This document shows positions 53,601-62,185 of a stretch of DNA of 64,000 nt, in pieces (the first letter of the stretch is position 1; the number at the start of each line of letters is the position of its first letter). This DNA comes from Actinocatenispora thailandica. Its GTDB lineage: Bacteria > Actinomycetota > Actinomycetes > Mycobacteriales > Micromonosporaceae. The DNA is taken from positions 5,330,198 through 5,394,197 of the forward strand of contig NZ_AP023355.1 in NCBI RefSeq assembly GCF_016865425.1, read 5' to 3'. The notes below the pieces were generated by a model. It made no database searches. It worked only from the letters and a program-made list of their open reading frames with translations, and had not been told where the DNA came from. Both the position numbers and the translations under genes were made by a program.

Positions 53601-54248
53601 GTGGCATCCCCATCGGCGCCGAGACCGCCCCGACCGGCAGCGGACGAGCAGACCCTGACCTGGCTCGCCGAGCTGCAGGGCACGTCCCGCACCGCCGCAC
53701 AGGCACGGCTGCACGCCCTGCTGCTGCGCGCGGCACGGGCCGAGACCGGCCGCCGCGCCGGGCAGCTGCGGCTGGCCGGGCCGGAGCTGGACGACATCGC
53801 CCACCAGGCCGCCGACGACGCGCTCGTGTCGATCCTGCGCAAGCTGCCCGAGTTCCGCGGCGACAGCCGGTTCACCACCTGGGTGTACAAGTTCGTGGTG
53901 TTCGAGGTCGCGGCGAAGATCTCCCGGCACTTCTGGGCCCGCGCCGCGCAGCCGCTGGAGAGCGAGCAGTGGGAACGGCTGCCGGACCGGTTCGGGTTCT
54001 CCCCGGAGCAGGCGGCACAGTCGGCCGACCTGCTCGCCGCCGTCCGGGATGCCGTCTCGAAGGAACTGACCAGTCGGCAGCGCGACGCGTTCGTGGCGAT
54101 CGTGGTCGACGGGATGCCGCTGGACAGCTACGTGCACCAGATCGGGTCGAACCGCAACGCGGTGTACAAAGCGGTCTTCGACGCGCGCCGCAAGATCCGT
54201 GCCTACCTGGTCACCAACGGCCACCTGGGCGAGGATGGAACCCGATGA
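53601..54248 (+). CDS. ECF-type RNA polymerase sigma factor
   Basis: 215 residues from a GTG. Region 2: ELDDIAHQAADDALVSILRK, then FRGDSRFTTWVYKFVVFEVA. Region 4: ELTSRQRDAFVAIVVDGMPL, then GSNRNAVYKAVFDARRKIRA. Its stop overlaps the start of a zinc-finger anti-sigma-like gene (ATGA), the classic ECF arrangement. The preceding 260 bases (53340-53600) have no gene and should hold its promoter, possibly with self-control. Confidence 0.92.
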   Translation: MASPSAPRPPRPAADEQTLTWLAELQGTSRTAAQARLHALLLRAARAETGRRAGQLRLAGPELDDIAHQAADDALVSILRKLPEFRGDSRFTTWVYKFVVFEVAAKISRHFWARAAQPLESEQWERLPDRFGFSPEQAAQSADLLAAVRDAVSKELTSRQRDAFVAIVVDGMPLDSYVHQIGSNRNAVYKAVFDARRKIRAYLVTNGHLGEDGTR

Positions 54249-54472
54249 CGCAGCCCGACACGACACCCGACGGGCGTCCGGCGCTCCTGGCCTTCCTGGC
54301 GACGCAGGACGACGACGCCGGCTGCGGCGCGACCCGCGACGTGCTCGACGTGTACGCCGACCTGATCCTCGCCGGCCTCGATCCCGCCGCCCGGTTCCCC
54401 GGTGTGGCCGCGCACCTGCACGACTGCGCGCCGTGCGCCGACGACCTTGCCGGCCTGCTCGCCCTCGCGTGA
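54245..54472 (+). CDS. zinc-finger anti-sigma-factor-like protein
   Basis: 75 residues, coupled to the sigma gene. VAAHLHDCAPCADDLAGLLA is the His-x3-Cys-x2-Cys zinc site of ZAS anti-sigma factors. No membrane helix follows, so it would be soluble, as in redox-sensing RsrA-like proteins, though shorter. Confidence 0.85.
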   Translation: MTQPDTTPDGRPALLAFLATQDDDAGCGATRDVLDVYADLILAGLDPAARFPGVAAHLHDCAPCADDLAGLLALA

Positions 54473-54500
54473 CGGCGGCGCGGCCCGACCGCGTACCGGT

Positions 54501-55292
54501 TCAGGCGGCGTCGCCGTCCGCGACGTCGCGGACCAGGCCGGTCTCGGTACCGCCGAGCCGGGACACCAGGACCCGAGCCGAGTGGGTCGGCGTGATCAGC
54601 TCGCCCGCCCGGTACGACGCGGCGAACCGCTCGACCAGGCCGCCGCCGACCGCGTCCGGGTCCTGGTCCCGGATCCAGCCCTGCATGGCGGTGTCGACCC
54701 GGCCGGGCCGGTACACGTTGACGGTGATTCCGGTGCCGGCCAGCTCCGCCGCCAGGTTGAGGCTGTGCGCCTCCAACGCGCTCTTCGCCGCCACGTACGT
54801 GTTCCCCCGCGCCATCGCCGCCGGGCGCGCCACCACGCCGGTGGACACGTTCACGATCCGGCCCCAGCCGGCCGCCCGCATCGACGCCAGGAAGGCCGCC
54901 GTGAGCAACACCGGCGCGATCGCGTTCACCCGGTAGGACCGTTCGATGTCGGCGGCGGTCAGCTGCTCGGTCGGGCCGATCGGGCCGACCACACCGGCAT
55001 TGTTGACCAGCACGCCCACCCCGCCGAGTTCGCGCTCGATCCGGGCGCCGAGTTCGGCGACCGCGTCGACGTCGCCAAGGTCGGCCGGGTACACCTCCGC
55101 TGTCGTACCGGCCGCCGCCAGTTCGTCGCGCACCTCGGCCAGCTGGTCGGCGCTGCGCGCCACCAGCGCCAACCGGGCGCCGGACCGGGCCAGCTCGATG
55201 GCGACGGCGCGACCGATACCCCGGCCCGCGCCGGTGACGACCGCCAGCCGTCCGGTCAGGCCCACCGTACCGGTCTGCTCAGAAGTGTTCAT
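54501..55292 (-). CDS. short-chain dehydrogenase/reductase
   Basis: 263 residues. Cofactor loop VVTGAGRGIGRAVA, VLVNNAGVVG, Ser in IVNVSTGVV, catalytic pair in YVAAKSALEAH. Classical SDR; substrate unknown. Convergent with the anti-sigma gene and followed upstream by the terminator of the beta-propeller gene, so it is a single-gene unit. Confidence 0.9.
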   Translation of the reverse strand: MNTSEQTGTVGLTGRLAVVTGAGRGIGRAVAIELARSGARLALVARSADQLAEVRDELAAAGTTAEVYPADLGDVDAVAELGARIERELGGVGVLVNNAGVVGPIGPTEQLTAADIERSYRVNAIAPVLLTAAFLASMRAAGWGRIVNVSTGVVARPAAMARGNTYVAAKSALEAHSLNLAAELAGTGITVNVYRPGRVDTAMQGWIRDQDPDAVGGGLVERFAASYRAGELITPTHSARVLVSRLGGTETGLVRDVADGDAA

Positions 55293-55365
55293 GAACGTCG
55301 GTGTCGGCGGCGAGCCCCCGTCTTACCGCCATCGCCCGGAGTGCGACGACGGCAACCCGCCGCAG

Positions 55366-55397
55366 GCGGGGTTGCCCGGCGGTTCGGGCAACCCCGC
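55366..55397 (-). terminator. terminator of the beta-propeller gene
   Basis: Perfect 13-bp stem (55366-55378 with 55385-55397), 6-base loop, 22 bases after the stop on the minus strand. Confidence 0.78.
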
Positions 55398-55418
55398 TGA
55401 TCGACACCGGTACGGCGG

Positions 55419-56540
55419 TCAGGACGCGACGATGCCCTCGCCGCCGACCGAGCCGGGGACGGTCACCGATCCGATCGCGGTGAGGCTGCCGGCCGGCCCG
55501 ATCCGGAACTCGTCGACGGTGCCGGTCTGCCCGGTCTGCACGTAGAGGAACCGGCCGTCGGAGCTGGCGCTGGCGTCCACGGTGCCCGGGTCGGTCGGCA
55601 CCGTTCCCGCCGAGGTGAGCTCGCCCCGCTCGGACCGGTACTGGGAGACGGTCGCACTGCCGGCGTTCGACACGTAGACCGAGTGCCCCGACCGGACGAT
55701 CCAGCAGGTCCCCCGCTGGCCGGTGGCGGTACGGGAGCGCAGCTGCAGCGATCCGTCCCGCCCGACGGTGAAGATGGCGACCGCGTTCGGGCCGGCCTCG
55801 GCGACCTGCATCCGGCCGGCGGGGTCGAACGTGACGGCGAACGGCACGTTGCCCGCATCCGGTGTGGTCACCGCCCGGCCCGGCCCGAGCGGGGAGACCG
55901 GGAAGACCATGATCGCGTTGCCGTTGGCCTTGGTCGTCACGACCAGCTTGGTCCCGTCCGGGGTGAACGCCACCTGCCCCGGGGTACTGGTGAACTCCGG
56001 GGTCTGGTCGGCGTCGAGCCCGAGCCCGCGGTGCCAGCCGGGTACCCGGACCAGCCGGTCACCGAGCCGCAGGAAGCCCTGGATCGAGCCGCCGTTGCGC
56101 GCGTTGAGCACGTACACCATCGAGCCGTGCACCGCGACGCTGACCGGGAACGCCCCGCCGGAGCCGACCACCTGGGTGCGGTGCAGCCGGTCGCCGCGGA
56201 CACCGAAGACGCTGATGGTGTCGCTGCCGGCGTTGACCGCGAACAGCGTGTTGCCCGACCTGGCCAGCGCGCCCTGCGAGGCGAGGTGGTCGACCTGCGA
56301 GCCGGCGAGCACACCCCCGCGCCCGCCGGTGGGGTACGTTCGCGCCTGCCGCAGGGTGCCGTCGGCGGACCGGTCGAACGCCACCACGCTGTTTCCGTCC
56401 GGGTTGTCGGTCTGCACGAAGACCGCCCCACCGGCGGTGCGCCCGTGCTGCACCTGCGCCTGCGCCGGGCCGGCGACGCCCAGCCCCGCGGCCGCCGCGG
56501 CGACCGCCGCACCGGCGATCAGAGTCTTCCCAGCCTTCAC
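55419..56540 (-). CDS. secreted lactonase-type beta-propeller protein
   Basis: 373 residues. Signal peptide MKAGKTLIAGAAVAAAAAGL, then GPAQA. Repeated blades such as GNTLFAVNAGSDTISVFGVR, VYVLNARNGGSIQGF, VAFTPDGTKLVVTTKANGNA and VYVSNAGSATVSQY are typical of the 6-phosphogluconolactonase-like (PF10282) family. No clear catalytic residues seen. It is probably an extracellular binding or lactonase protein. Confidence 0.88.
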   Translation of the reverse strand: MKAGKTLIAGAAVAAAAAGLGVAGPAQAQVQHGRTAGGAVFVQTDNPDGNSVVAFDRSADGTLRQARTYPTGGRGGVLAGSQVDHLASQGALARSGNTLFAVNAGSDTISVFGVRGDRLHRTQVVGSGGAFPVSVAVHGSMVYVLNARNGGSIQGFLRLGDRLVRVPGWHRGLGLDADQTPEFTSTPGQVAFTPDGTKLVVTTKANGNAIMVFPVSPLGPGRAVTTPDAGNVPFAVTFDPAGRMQVAEAGPNAVAIFTVGRDGSLQLRSRTATGQRGTCWIVRSGHSVYVSNAGSATVSQYRSERGELTSAGTVPTDPGTVDASASSDGRFLYVQTGQTGTVDEFRIGPAGSLTAIGSVTVPGSVGGEGIVAS

Positions 56541-56674
56541 GATGTCTCCTCACACGGTTCCCGTTGGGTCGTTGGTTGGTGGCCGCGGACCTCGCGGTAC
56601 TTACCGAACCCGGGAAAGTGTGTGGATCCGCACGTCCGTTCCCGCCGCATCCGGCGGCAGCTCGGTTCCGGCAC

Positions 56675-57904
56675 TCAGCGCGACGCGAGGTCGCTCAGGA
56701 ACGTCCGGGTGGCCGGCCATTCGGCCAGCTTCGCCGCTTCGTCGGCCTGCGCGGTGGGATCACCCATCACCGGGACGTAGGGCAGCAGGGCGTTGCTGTG
56801 GTGACCGGCGTCCGGATAGGCGAGAACCCGGTGCGGGTACCGGTCGTGGTGCCCGGTCAGCCGCGCGTCGGCGGCGCGGGCGTACGGGCAGGAGGCCCAC
56901 ACCGCGTCCCTGCCGCCGCAGGTGAGCAGCACCGGTCCGGCGATGCGCTCGACCGGGATCACCGCGTCCGGCACGTCGGTCGGCGCCGGCTCGTTGAACT
57001 GCCGGGTGTACGGGATCGGGTGGCCGCGGTAGGTCCACGCCGGCGCGGTGCCCGACGGCGGCGAGCCGATCGCGACGTTCGCCGGCGTCAACGCGATCAC
57101 GCCCTGTACCTGGCGCGGGAAGTACGATCCGACCAGCAACGCGGCCTCGCCGCCGCGGGAGGCGCCCAGTACGGCCAGGTGCTTCGGGTCCACGCCGGGC
57201 TGGCGGGACAGCACCGTCAGCGCCTTCGCGAAGTACTCCAACCGAACCCGCCGGAGCGTCGACGGCAGCCCCGGCTCGGCGAAGTACGCCAGGCTCAGCG
57301 CCGGGAAGCCGTGCACCGCAAGCAGCCTGGCCACCCCGTCGAGGTACTCGCCGCCCTCCGAGCCGCCGAACACCAGCACCCCCGGGCGTCGCGGTGATCC
57401 GGCCGGCGGCTCGAACACCGTGCCGTACACGCCGTCCGTAGCCGGGCGCAGCTTCCGGCTGCGCAACCCGGGGACGGTGCTGCGGCGGGTCAGGGTGCGC
57501 TGCCCGACGACCGTATCGCCGTCCCGGACGGTGAGCGTGAACCGCAGCGTCCACCCGAGGTGCCAGTTCTGGTCGGAGTTCGCGCGCAGGGTCCAGAACA
57601 GCCCCATCGGGTCGGCCCCGCGGTACGGCGTGCCATCCACCGGCTTCGCGGTGCGCAGGTCCACCACCCCGGTCGAGGACACCCGGTACGACGCGGTCGA
57701 CGCCAGTGTCCGCTTGTCCACCAGCCGAAGCCGGACGGAGACGGTGTGGCCGGGCGGCAGGCCGGCGATGCGCACGTGCACCGGCCGGTCGGCCAGCGAG
57801 TCGGGGTGGTCGACCGAGATCGTCGCATGCTCGTTCCGGCCGCAGCCACCGAGCGCGGTCGCGGCGAACGTCAAAACCAGTGCCAGCATCGCTGATCGGC
57901 GCAT
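56675..57904 (-). CDS. lipoprotein acyl-CoA-thioesterase/BAAT-like hydrolase
   Basis: 409 residues. Lipobox LGGCG after MRRSAMLALVLTFAATA. A beta-sandwich N-domain (DRPVHVRIAGLPPGHTVSVR) precedes an alpha/beta-hydrolase: FGGSEGG, then LAVLGASRGGEAALLVG with the nucleophile Ser, and DAGHHSNAL with the His. This is the pattern of acyl-CoA thioesterase / bile-acid-CoA:amino-acid acyltransferase (BAAT) proteins. In bacteria these often serve as esterases; here it is anchored outside the membrane. Confidence 0.85.
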   Translation of the reverse strand: MRRSAMLALVLTFAATALGGCGRNEHATISVDHPDSLADRPVHVRIAGLPPGHTVSVRLRLVDKRTLASTASYRVSSTGVVDLRTAKPVDGTPYRGADPMGLFWTLRANSDQNWHLGWTLRFTLTVRDGDTVVGQRTLTRRSTVPGLRSRKLRPATDGVYGTVFEPPAGSPRRPGVLVFGGSEGGEYLDGVARLLAVHGFPALSLAYFAEPGLPSTLRRVRLEYFAKALTVLSRQPGVDPKHLAVLGASRGGEAALLVGSYFPRQVQGVIALTPANVAIGSPPSGTAPAWTYRGHPIPYTRQFNEPAPTDVPDAVIPVERIAGPVLLTCGGRDAVWASCPYARAADARLTGHHDRYPHRVLAYPDAGHHSNALLPYVPVMGDPTAQADEAAKLAEWPATRTFLSDLASR

Positions 57905-57945
57905 CACCGCATCCAACCACCGCTGGCCGGGATGGCGCCGCCCCG

Positions 57946-59361
57946 TCACCGTGCGGCGGGGTGGACCGTCCGGGTGCCGAGCAGGGCGAGGGCGACGATG
58001 CCGACGCCGAGCACCACGACCAGCCACCACACGCCGTGTGCCGCGCCGGTGAACCCGCTGCCGCCGGCGGCGAGCGCCGGGCCGACGATCACGCCGGACA
58101 CCGCGACGCCCAGCGTAGTACCGACCTGGCGGCCGGTGGACGCGAGCGAGCCGGCCAGCCCGGCCATCGAGCGCGGCATCCCGGCGATCGCCGCGTTGCT
58201 GATCGGCGGGTTGACGGCCCCGAGGAACACCCCGAACAGCAGGTAGACCGCCAGTACCGCGGGCAGCGGCGTGCTCGTCCGCAGCCACCACGAGGCGGCA
58301 CCGCCCAGCGCCAGCGCGGTGCCGGCCACCAGCAGCGGCGGCAGCGGCCCGTACCGGCCGACGATCCGCCCGGTGCGCGGCGAGATCAGCAGCACCGGCA
58401 CGCCGACCGGCAGCAGGCACAGCCCCGCGGTGACCGGCGACATCCCGCGCAGGTCCTGCAGGTACTGCGTGGTCACGAACAGGAACGCGCCGAACCCGCA
58501 CAGCGCGAACACCGCGAGCACGATCGCCGAGCTGAACGGCAGGCTGCGGAACAGCCGCAGCTCCAGCAGCGGATCGACCCGGCGCGGCTCGTACCAGACG
58601 ATGCCCACCACCGCGACCGCCGCGACCACCAGCAGCCCGACGATCACCGGCGAGCCCCAGCCCAGCGAGCCGGACTCGATGATCGCGAACACCACGCTGC
58701 CCAGCAGTACCAGCATCAGCAGCTGCCCGACCGGATCGAACCGCCGGGCCCGCTGCGCCCGGGACTCCGGCACGTACCGCGCGGCGGCCACGATCGCCGC
58801 GGCCACCACCGGCACGTTGATCCAGAACACCGCGCGCCAGCCGAACGCGTCCACCAACCCGCCGCCGAGGATCGGCCCCAGCGCGAGCGCCAGCCCGGAC
58901 ATGGAGCCGAACACCCCGATGGCCCGGGCCCGCTCGGCGGCGCCGGTGAACGTGTTCGCCACGATCGCCATCGCCACCGGGTTGAGCATGGTGCCGCCCA
59001 CGGCCTGCAGGACTCGCGCCGCGATCAGCCAGCCGATGCCGGGCGCCAGCCCGCACAGCAGCGATCCGGCACCGAACACGGTCAGCCCGGCCTGGAAGAC
59101 CCGCCGCCGGCCGATCCGGTCCGCGGTCGACCCGGCCAGTACCAGGAAGCCGGCCAGCACCAGGGTGTACGCGTCGACGGTCCACTGCAGGCCCGACTCG
59201 GTGGCATGGAAATCGTGGCCTATCGACGGCAGTGCGACGTTCACCACCGAAACGTCCATCACCACCACGATCATGCTGATGCAGCAGATCGCGAGGACCA
59301 GGGACTTGCGGCGGCTGCTCAGCGTGGCCGGTGGGGCGGGCGACAGCACGGGTGACCTCAT
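57946..59361 (-). CDS. DHA2-type (14-helix) MFS drug exporter
   Basis: 471 residues. Motif RIGRRRVFQAGLTVFGAGSL, opening ISMIVVVMDVSVVNVALPSI, then LQAVGGTMLNPVAMAIV and ALGPILGGGLVDAFGWR (motif C). Drug:H+ antiporter type. The ATG at 59361 lies 24 bases from the start of the divergent MerR gene, with a MerR operator between, so it is probably induced by its substrate. Confidence 0.92.
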   Translation of the reverse strand: MRSPVLSPAPPATLSSRRKSLVLAICCISMIVVVMDVSVVNVALPSIGHDFHATESGLQWTVDAYTLVLAGFLVLAGSTADRIGRRRVFQAGLTVFGAGSLLCGLAPGIGWLIAARVLQAVGGTMLNPVAMAIVANTFTGAAERARAIGVFGSMSGLALALGPILGGGLVDAFGWRAVFWINVPVVAAAIVAAARYVPESRAQRARRFDPVGQLLMLVLLGSVVFAIIESGSLGWGSPVIVGLLVVAAVAVVGIVWYEPRRVDPLLELRLFRSLPFSSAIVLAVFALCGFGAFLFVTTQYLQDLRGMSPVTAGLCLLPVGVPVLLISPRTGRIVGRYGPLPPLLVAGTALALGGAASWWLRTSTPLPAVLAVYLLFGVFLGAVNPPISNAAIAGMPRSMAGLAGSLASTGRQVGTTLGVAVSGVIVGPALAAGGSGFTGAAHGVWWLVVVLGVGIVALALLGTRTVHPAAR

Positions 59362-59368
59362 GCCGACG

Positions 59369-59400
59369 ACGCTAGAATTTAGAGCGTGCTCGAAGTCAAG
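59369..59400. promoter_or_regulatory. MerR-type operator/promoter between MFS and merR genes
   Basis: On the minus strand TTGACT (59399-59394), a 19-base spacer and TAGCGT (59374-59369). The 19-base gap is the mark of MerR-controlled promoters. The spacer and flanks form an imperfect dyad (CTAGAATTTAGAGC with GCTCGAAGTCAAG). The mRNA would start almost at the MFS start codon. Confidence 0.6.
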
Positions 59401-59898
59401 TCGCAACCGACGATCCGGCCGGAGCCGCGCGCGACCCGCGCCGAGCCTGGCCCGCCGGCACGCCGCAAGGTGGCCCGGGAGCCGCTGCCGCCGGAGGGGG
59501 TGACCATCGCGGAAGCGGCCCGCCGCACCGGGGTGAGCGTGCACACGCTGCGCTACTACGAGCGTGCCGGCCTGGTCATCAGCCCGGTGGACCGCACCAG
59601 CGGTGGCCGCCGGCGCTACCGGCACCTCGACCTCAAGTGGGTGGTGATCTGCACCAAGCTGCGCGCGACCGGGATGCCGATCCGAGGCATCCGCCGGTAC
59701 GCGGAGCTGGTCGCCGCCGGACCCGGCAACGAGGCCGAGCGCCTCGCCCTGCTGGAAGCGCACCGGGCCGACGTGCGCGCCCGGCTCGCCGAGATCCAGG
59801 AGAACCTGAAACTGATCGACCACAAGATCGACGTCTACCGGGGCAGCCTCGCCGCCGGCGACGCCGACCAGCTGTGGGCGCCCACCGACACCCGCTGA
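59386..59898 (+). CDS. MerR-family regulator of the MFS exporter
   Basis: 170 residues from the GTG at 59386, which lies within the operator; a later GTG at 59500 with GGAGGGG before it is possible. HTH: VTIAEAARRTGVSVHTLRYY, then ERAGLVISPVDR and GRRRYRHLDLKWV; helical C-terminus EIQENLKLIDHKIDVYRG. No metal Cys, so it would sense drugs rather than metals (BmrR/TipA type). Confidence 0.88.
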   Translation: MLEVKSQPTIRPEPRATRAEPGPPARRKVAREPLPPEGVTIAEAARRTGVSVHTLRYYERAGLVISPVDRTSGGRRRYRHLDLKWVVICTKLRATGMPIRGIRRYAELVAAGPGNEAERLALLEAHRADVRARLAEIQENLKLIDHKIDVYRGSLAAGDADQLWAPTDTR

Positions 59899-60026
59899 AC
59901 GCGCACCGCCGCGGGGCCGGCCCCCGGATCCCCCGTCGGCACCGCCGATCGCCCCACCGCGCGGCGGCGCGTGCCGTGCCCGCGGGAGGATGTCGGTACC
60001 GTCCCGCGGCAGGAGGGAACCCGCTG

Positions 60027-60803
60027 ATGAGGGCACGCAGCAGCGACGGCAGCGCCGGTGACGCCGACTACGGCACGATCGGCGGCGGGTACGCGCGGTA
60101 CCGCCGTCCGGAGCCCCGGATCACCGCGCTGATCGAGCAGGCGCTGGACGGTGCCCGGACCGTGGTCAACGTGGGCGCCGGCGCCGGTTCGTACGAGTCG
60201 CCGCGCTGCACGGTCACCCCGGTCGAGCCGTCCGCGTCGATGCGCGCGCAACGCCCCGCGCACCTGCCCGCCGCGGTCGACGGCGTCGCCGAGCGGCTGC
60301 CGTTCGACGACGACACGTTCGACGCCGCGATGACCACCTTCAGCGTGCATCAGTGGCCCGACCTGACCGCCGGCCTGCGCGAGATGCGCCGGGTCGCCCG
60401 CGGACCGGTCGTCGTGCTGACCTGCGATCCCGACCGGGTCCGCGACTTCTGGCTGTACGAGTACGCGCCGGCCGTGCTGGACACCGAGGCGCGGCGCTAC
60501 CCGGCCATCGCCGACATCGTCGACACGCTCGGCGGCCGGGCCGAGGTGCGGACCGTGCCGATCCCGGCGGACTGCGTCGACGGCTTCAACGAGGCGTACT
60601 ACGCGCGGCCGGAGATGCTGCTCGACCCCGCCGCCCGGCAGTCCTGTTCCGCCTGGAGCTTCGTGGAACCCGAGGTCGCCGAACGGTACACCGACCGGCT
60701 GCGGACCGCGCTGGACTCCGGTTCCTGGGACGACCGGTACGGCCAGCTCCGTCGCCAGAGCCAGCTGAACGGCTCCCTGGTCCTGATCCGCGCCGTCCCC
60801 TGA
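60027..60803 (+). CDS. class I SAM-dependent methyltransferase
   Basis: 258 residues, ATG behind AGGAGGG. VVNVGAGAGSYE is the SAM loop, TPVEPSASM motif post-I, FDAAMTTFSVHQWPDLTAGL motif II. Small-molecule methyltransferase of the UbiE/COQ5 kind; substrate unknown. Single gene. Confidence 0.88.
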   Translation: MRARSSDGSAGDADYGTIGGGYARYRRPEPRITALIEQALDGARTVVNVGAGAGSYESPRCTVTPVEPSASMRAQRPAHLPAAVDGVAERLPFDDDTFDAAMTTFSVHQWPDLTAGLREMRRVARGPVVVLTCDPDRVRDFWLYEYAPAVLDTEARRYPAIADIVDTLGGRAEVRTVPIPADCVDGFNEAYYARPEMLLDPAARQSCSAWSFVEPEVAERYTDRLRTALDSGSWDDRYGQLRRQSQLNGSLVLIRAVP

Positions 60804-60850
60804 CCTCGGCCGATCGGCGCCGGCGGCGGGGCGCCCGCCGTCCCGGCGGG

Positions 60851-60952
60851 CCGGCGCCGATGCGCGATCGGGGCGCCGGGCCGGCCGGCACCGCGCGCCG
60901 GCGCCGATGCGCGGATCGGCGCCGCGGCCGGCCCGCACCGCGCGCCGGCGCA
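60851..60952. repeat. 47-bp imperfect tandem repeat between the methyltransferase and kinase-like genes
   Basis: CCGGCGCCGATGCGCGATCG at 60851 returns with one added G at 60898, and both copies end CACCGCGCGC. Two full copies and the start of a third. The gap 60804-61014 holds no other gene. Confidence 0.7.
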
Positions 60953-61014
60953 GCCACGGTATCTCCACTATGGACAGTGTCGAGCCCGCTCCGGCGGTGA
61001 CGGGAGGACGTGTG

Positions 61015-62130
61015 GTGACCGACTCCGCGGAGATGGAGCTGCCGGCACGGATCACGCGGTACGGCAGGGTGTCGGAGGCGCTGGCCGCGCTCGACGAGCG
61101 CGAGCTGGCGCGGCTCGTGCGCGGCGCCCGGCCGCTGGCGCACGGCATCGGCGGTACCTCGGCGCTGCTGACGATCGGCGACACCCCGGTGTTCGTCAAG
61201 CGGATCCCGCTCAGCGACCGGGAACGCCGGCCGGAGCACGTGCTGTCCACGGCGAACCTGTTCGGGCTGCCGCCGTACTGCCAGTACGGCGTGGGCGGCC
61301 CCGGGTTCGGCGTGTGGCGGGAGGTGACCGCCAACACGATGACGACCGACTGGGTGCTGGCTCGGCGCACCGAGGCGTTCCCGCTGCTCTACCACTGGCG
61401 CACGCTGCCCGGCAGCCCGCCACTCGCCGAGGAGCTGGCCGACGTCGACCGCACCGTCGCCTACCTGCACGGTTCCGCCGCGGTACGGGAGCGGATCGAG
61501 GCGGCGGCGACGGCGTCGGCGAGCGTCGTGCTGTTCCTGGAGTACGTCCCGGACGGCCTCGACGACTGGCTGCGGAGCCGGCTCGCCGAGGGGCCGGCGG
61601 CGATCGCGACGGCCGCGGCCATGGTGGAACGGCGGCTGCGGCTCGATCTCGGCTTCCTGAACTCCGCCGGGCTGCTGCACTTCGACGCGCACTTCGGCAA
61701 CATCCGCACCGACGGAACCCGGCTCTACCTGGTCGATCTGGGGCTGGCCAGCTCGCCACGGTTCGCGCTGTCCGCGGCGGAGGCCGACTTCGTCGCCCGG
61801 CACGGCAGTCACGACGTGGGCTACGCGCTGACCCAGCTGCTCAACTGGCTGGTCGTGCACGTGTGCGGGGTGCCGGTGCCGCCGGCCGGTGGCCCGGTGC
61901 AGCGCAACGACTACCTGCGCCGGTGCGCCGCGGGCGGCGAGATCGCCGGCGCGCCGCCGGCGATCGCCGCGCTGATCCGACGGTACGCGCCGGTCGCGGT
62001 CGCGGTGAACGACTTCTACTGGGAGCTGTTCGGCACCAGCCGCACCACGCCGTACCCGGCCGGCCGGATCGACCCGTTGGTCACGGGCCTGCCGCCGCTC
62101 CCGGCGCCGCGCCCCGCCGCAGCACCGTGA
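61015..62130 (+). CDS. kinase-fold phosphotransferase-like protein
   Basis: 371 residues. I chose the GTG at 61015 because GGGAGG ends eight bases before it; an ATG at 60970 lacks a ribosome site. VFVKRIPLSD holds the ATP-binding Lys. GLLHFDAHFGNIRTDG has the catalytic HxD (His222, Asp224) with Asn, and YLVDLGLAS the metal-binding DLG. The layout resembles the eukaryotic-like/aminoglycoside phosphotransferase superfamily. Substrate unknown; the protein is soluble. Confidence 0.8.
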   Translation: MTDSAEMELPARITRYGRVSEALAALDERELARLVRGARPLAHGIGGTSALLTIGDTPVFVKRIPLSDRERRPEHVLSTANLFGLPPYCQYGVGGPGFGVWREVTANTMTTDWVLARRTEAFPLLYHWRTLPGSPPLAEELADVDRTVAYLHGSAAVRERIEAAATASASVVLFLEYVPDGLDDWLRSRLAEGPAAIATAAAMVERRLRLDLGFLNSAGLLHFDAHFGNIRTDGTRLYLVDLGLASSPRFALSAAEADFVARHGSHDVGYALTQLLNWLVVHVCGVPVPPAGGPVQRNDYLRRCAAGGEIAGAPPAIAALIRRYAPVAVAVNDFYWELFGTSRTTPYPAGRIDPLVTGLPPLPAPRPAAAP

Positions 62131-62133
62131 GCC

Positions 62134-62177
62134 GCCCGACCGGCCCGCGAGGATCACCCCGGGCGGGCCGGTCGGGC
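62134..62177. terminator. bidirectional terminator
   Basis: Perfect 15-bp stem (62134-62148 with 62163-62177) and 14-base loop between the convergent kinase-like and beta-lactamase-fold genes. Confidence 0.8.
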
Positions 62178-62185
62178 CGACGGGC

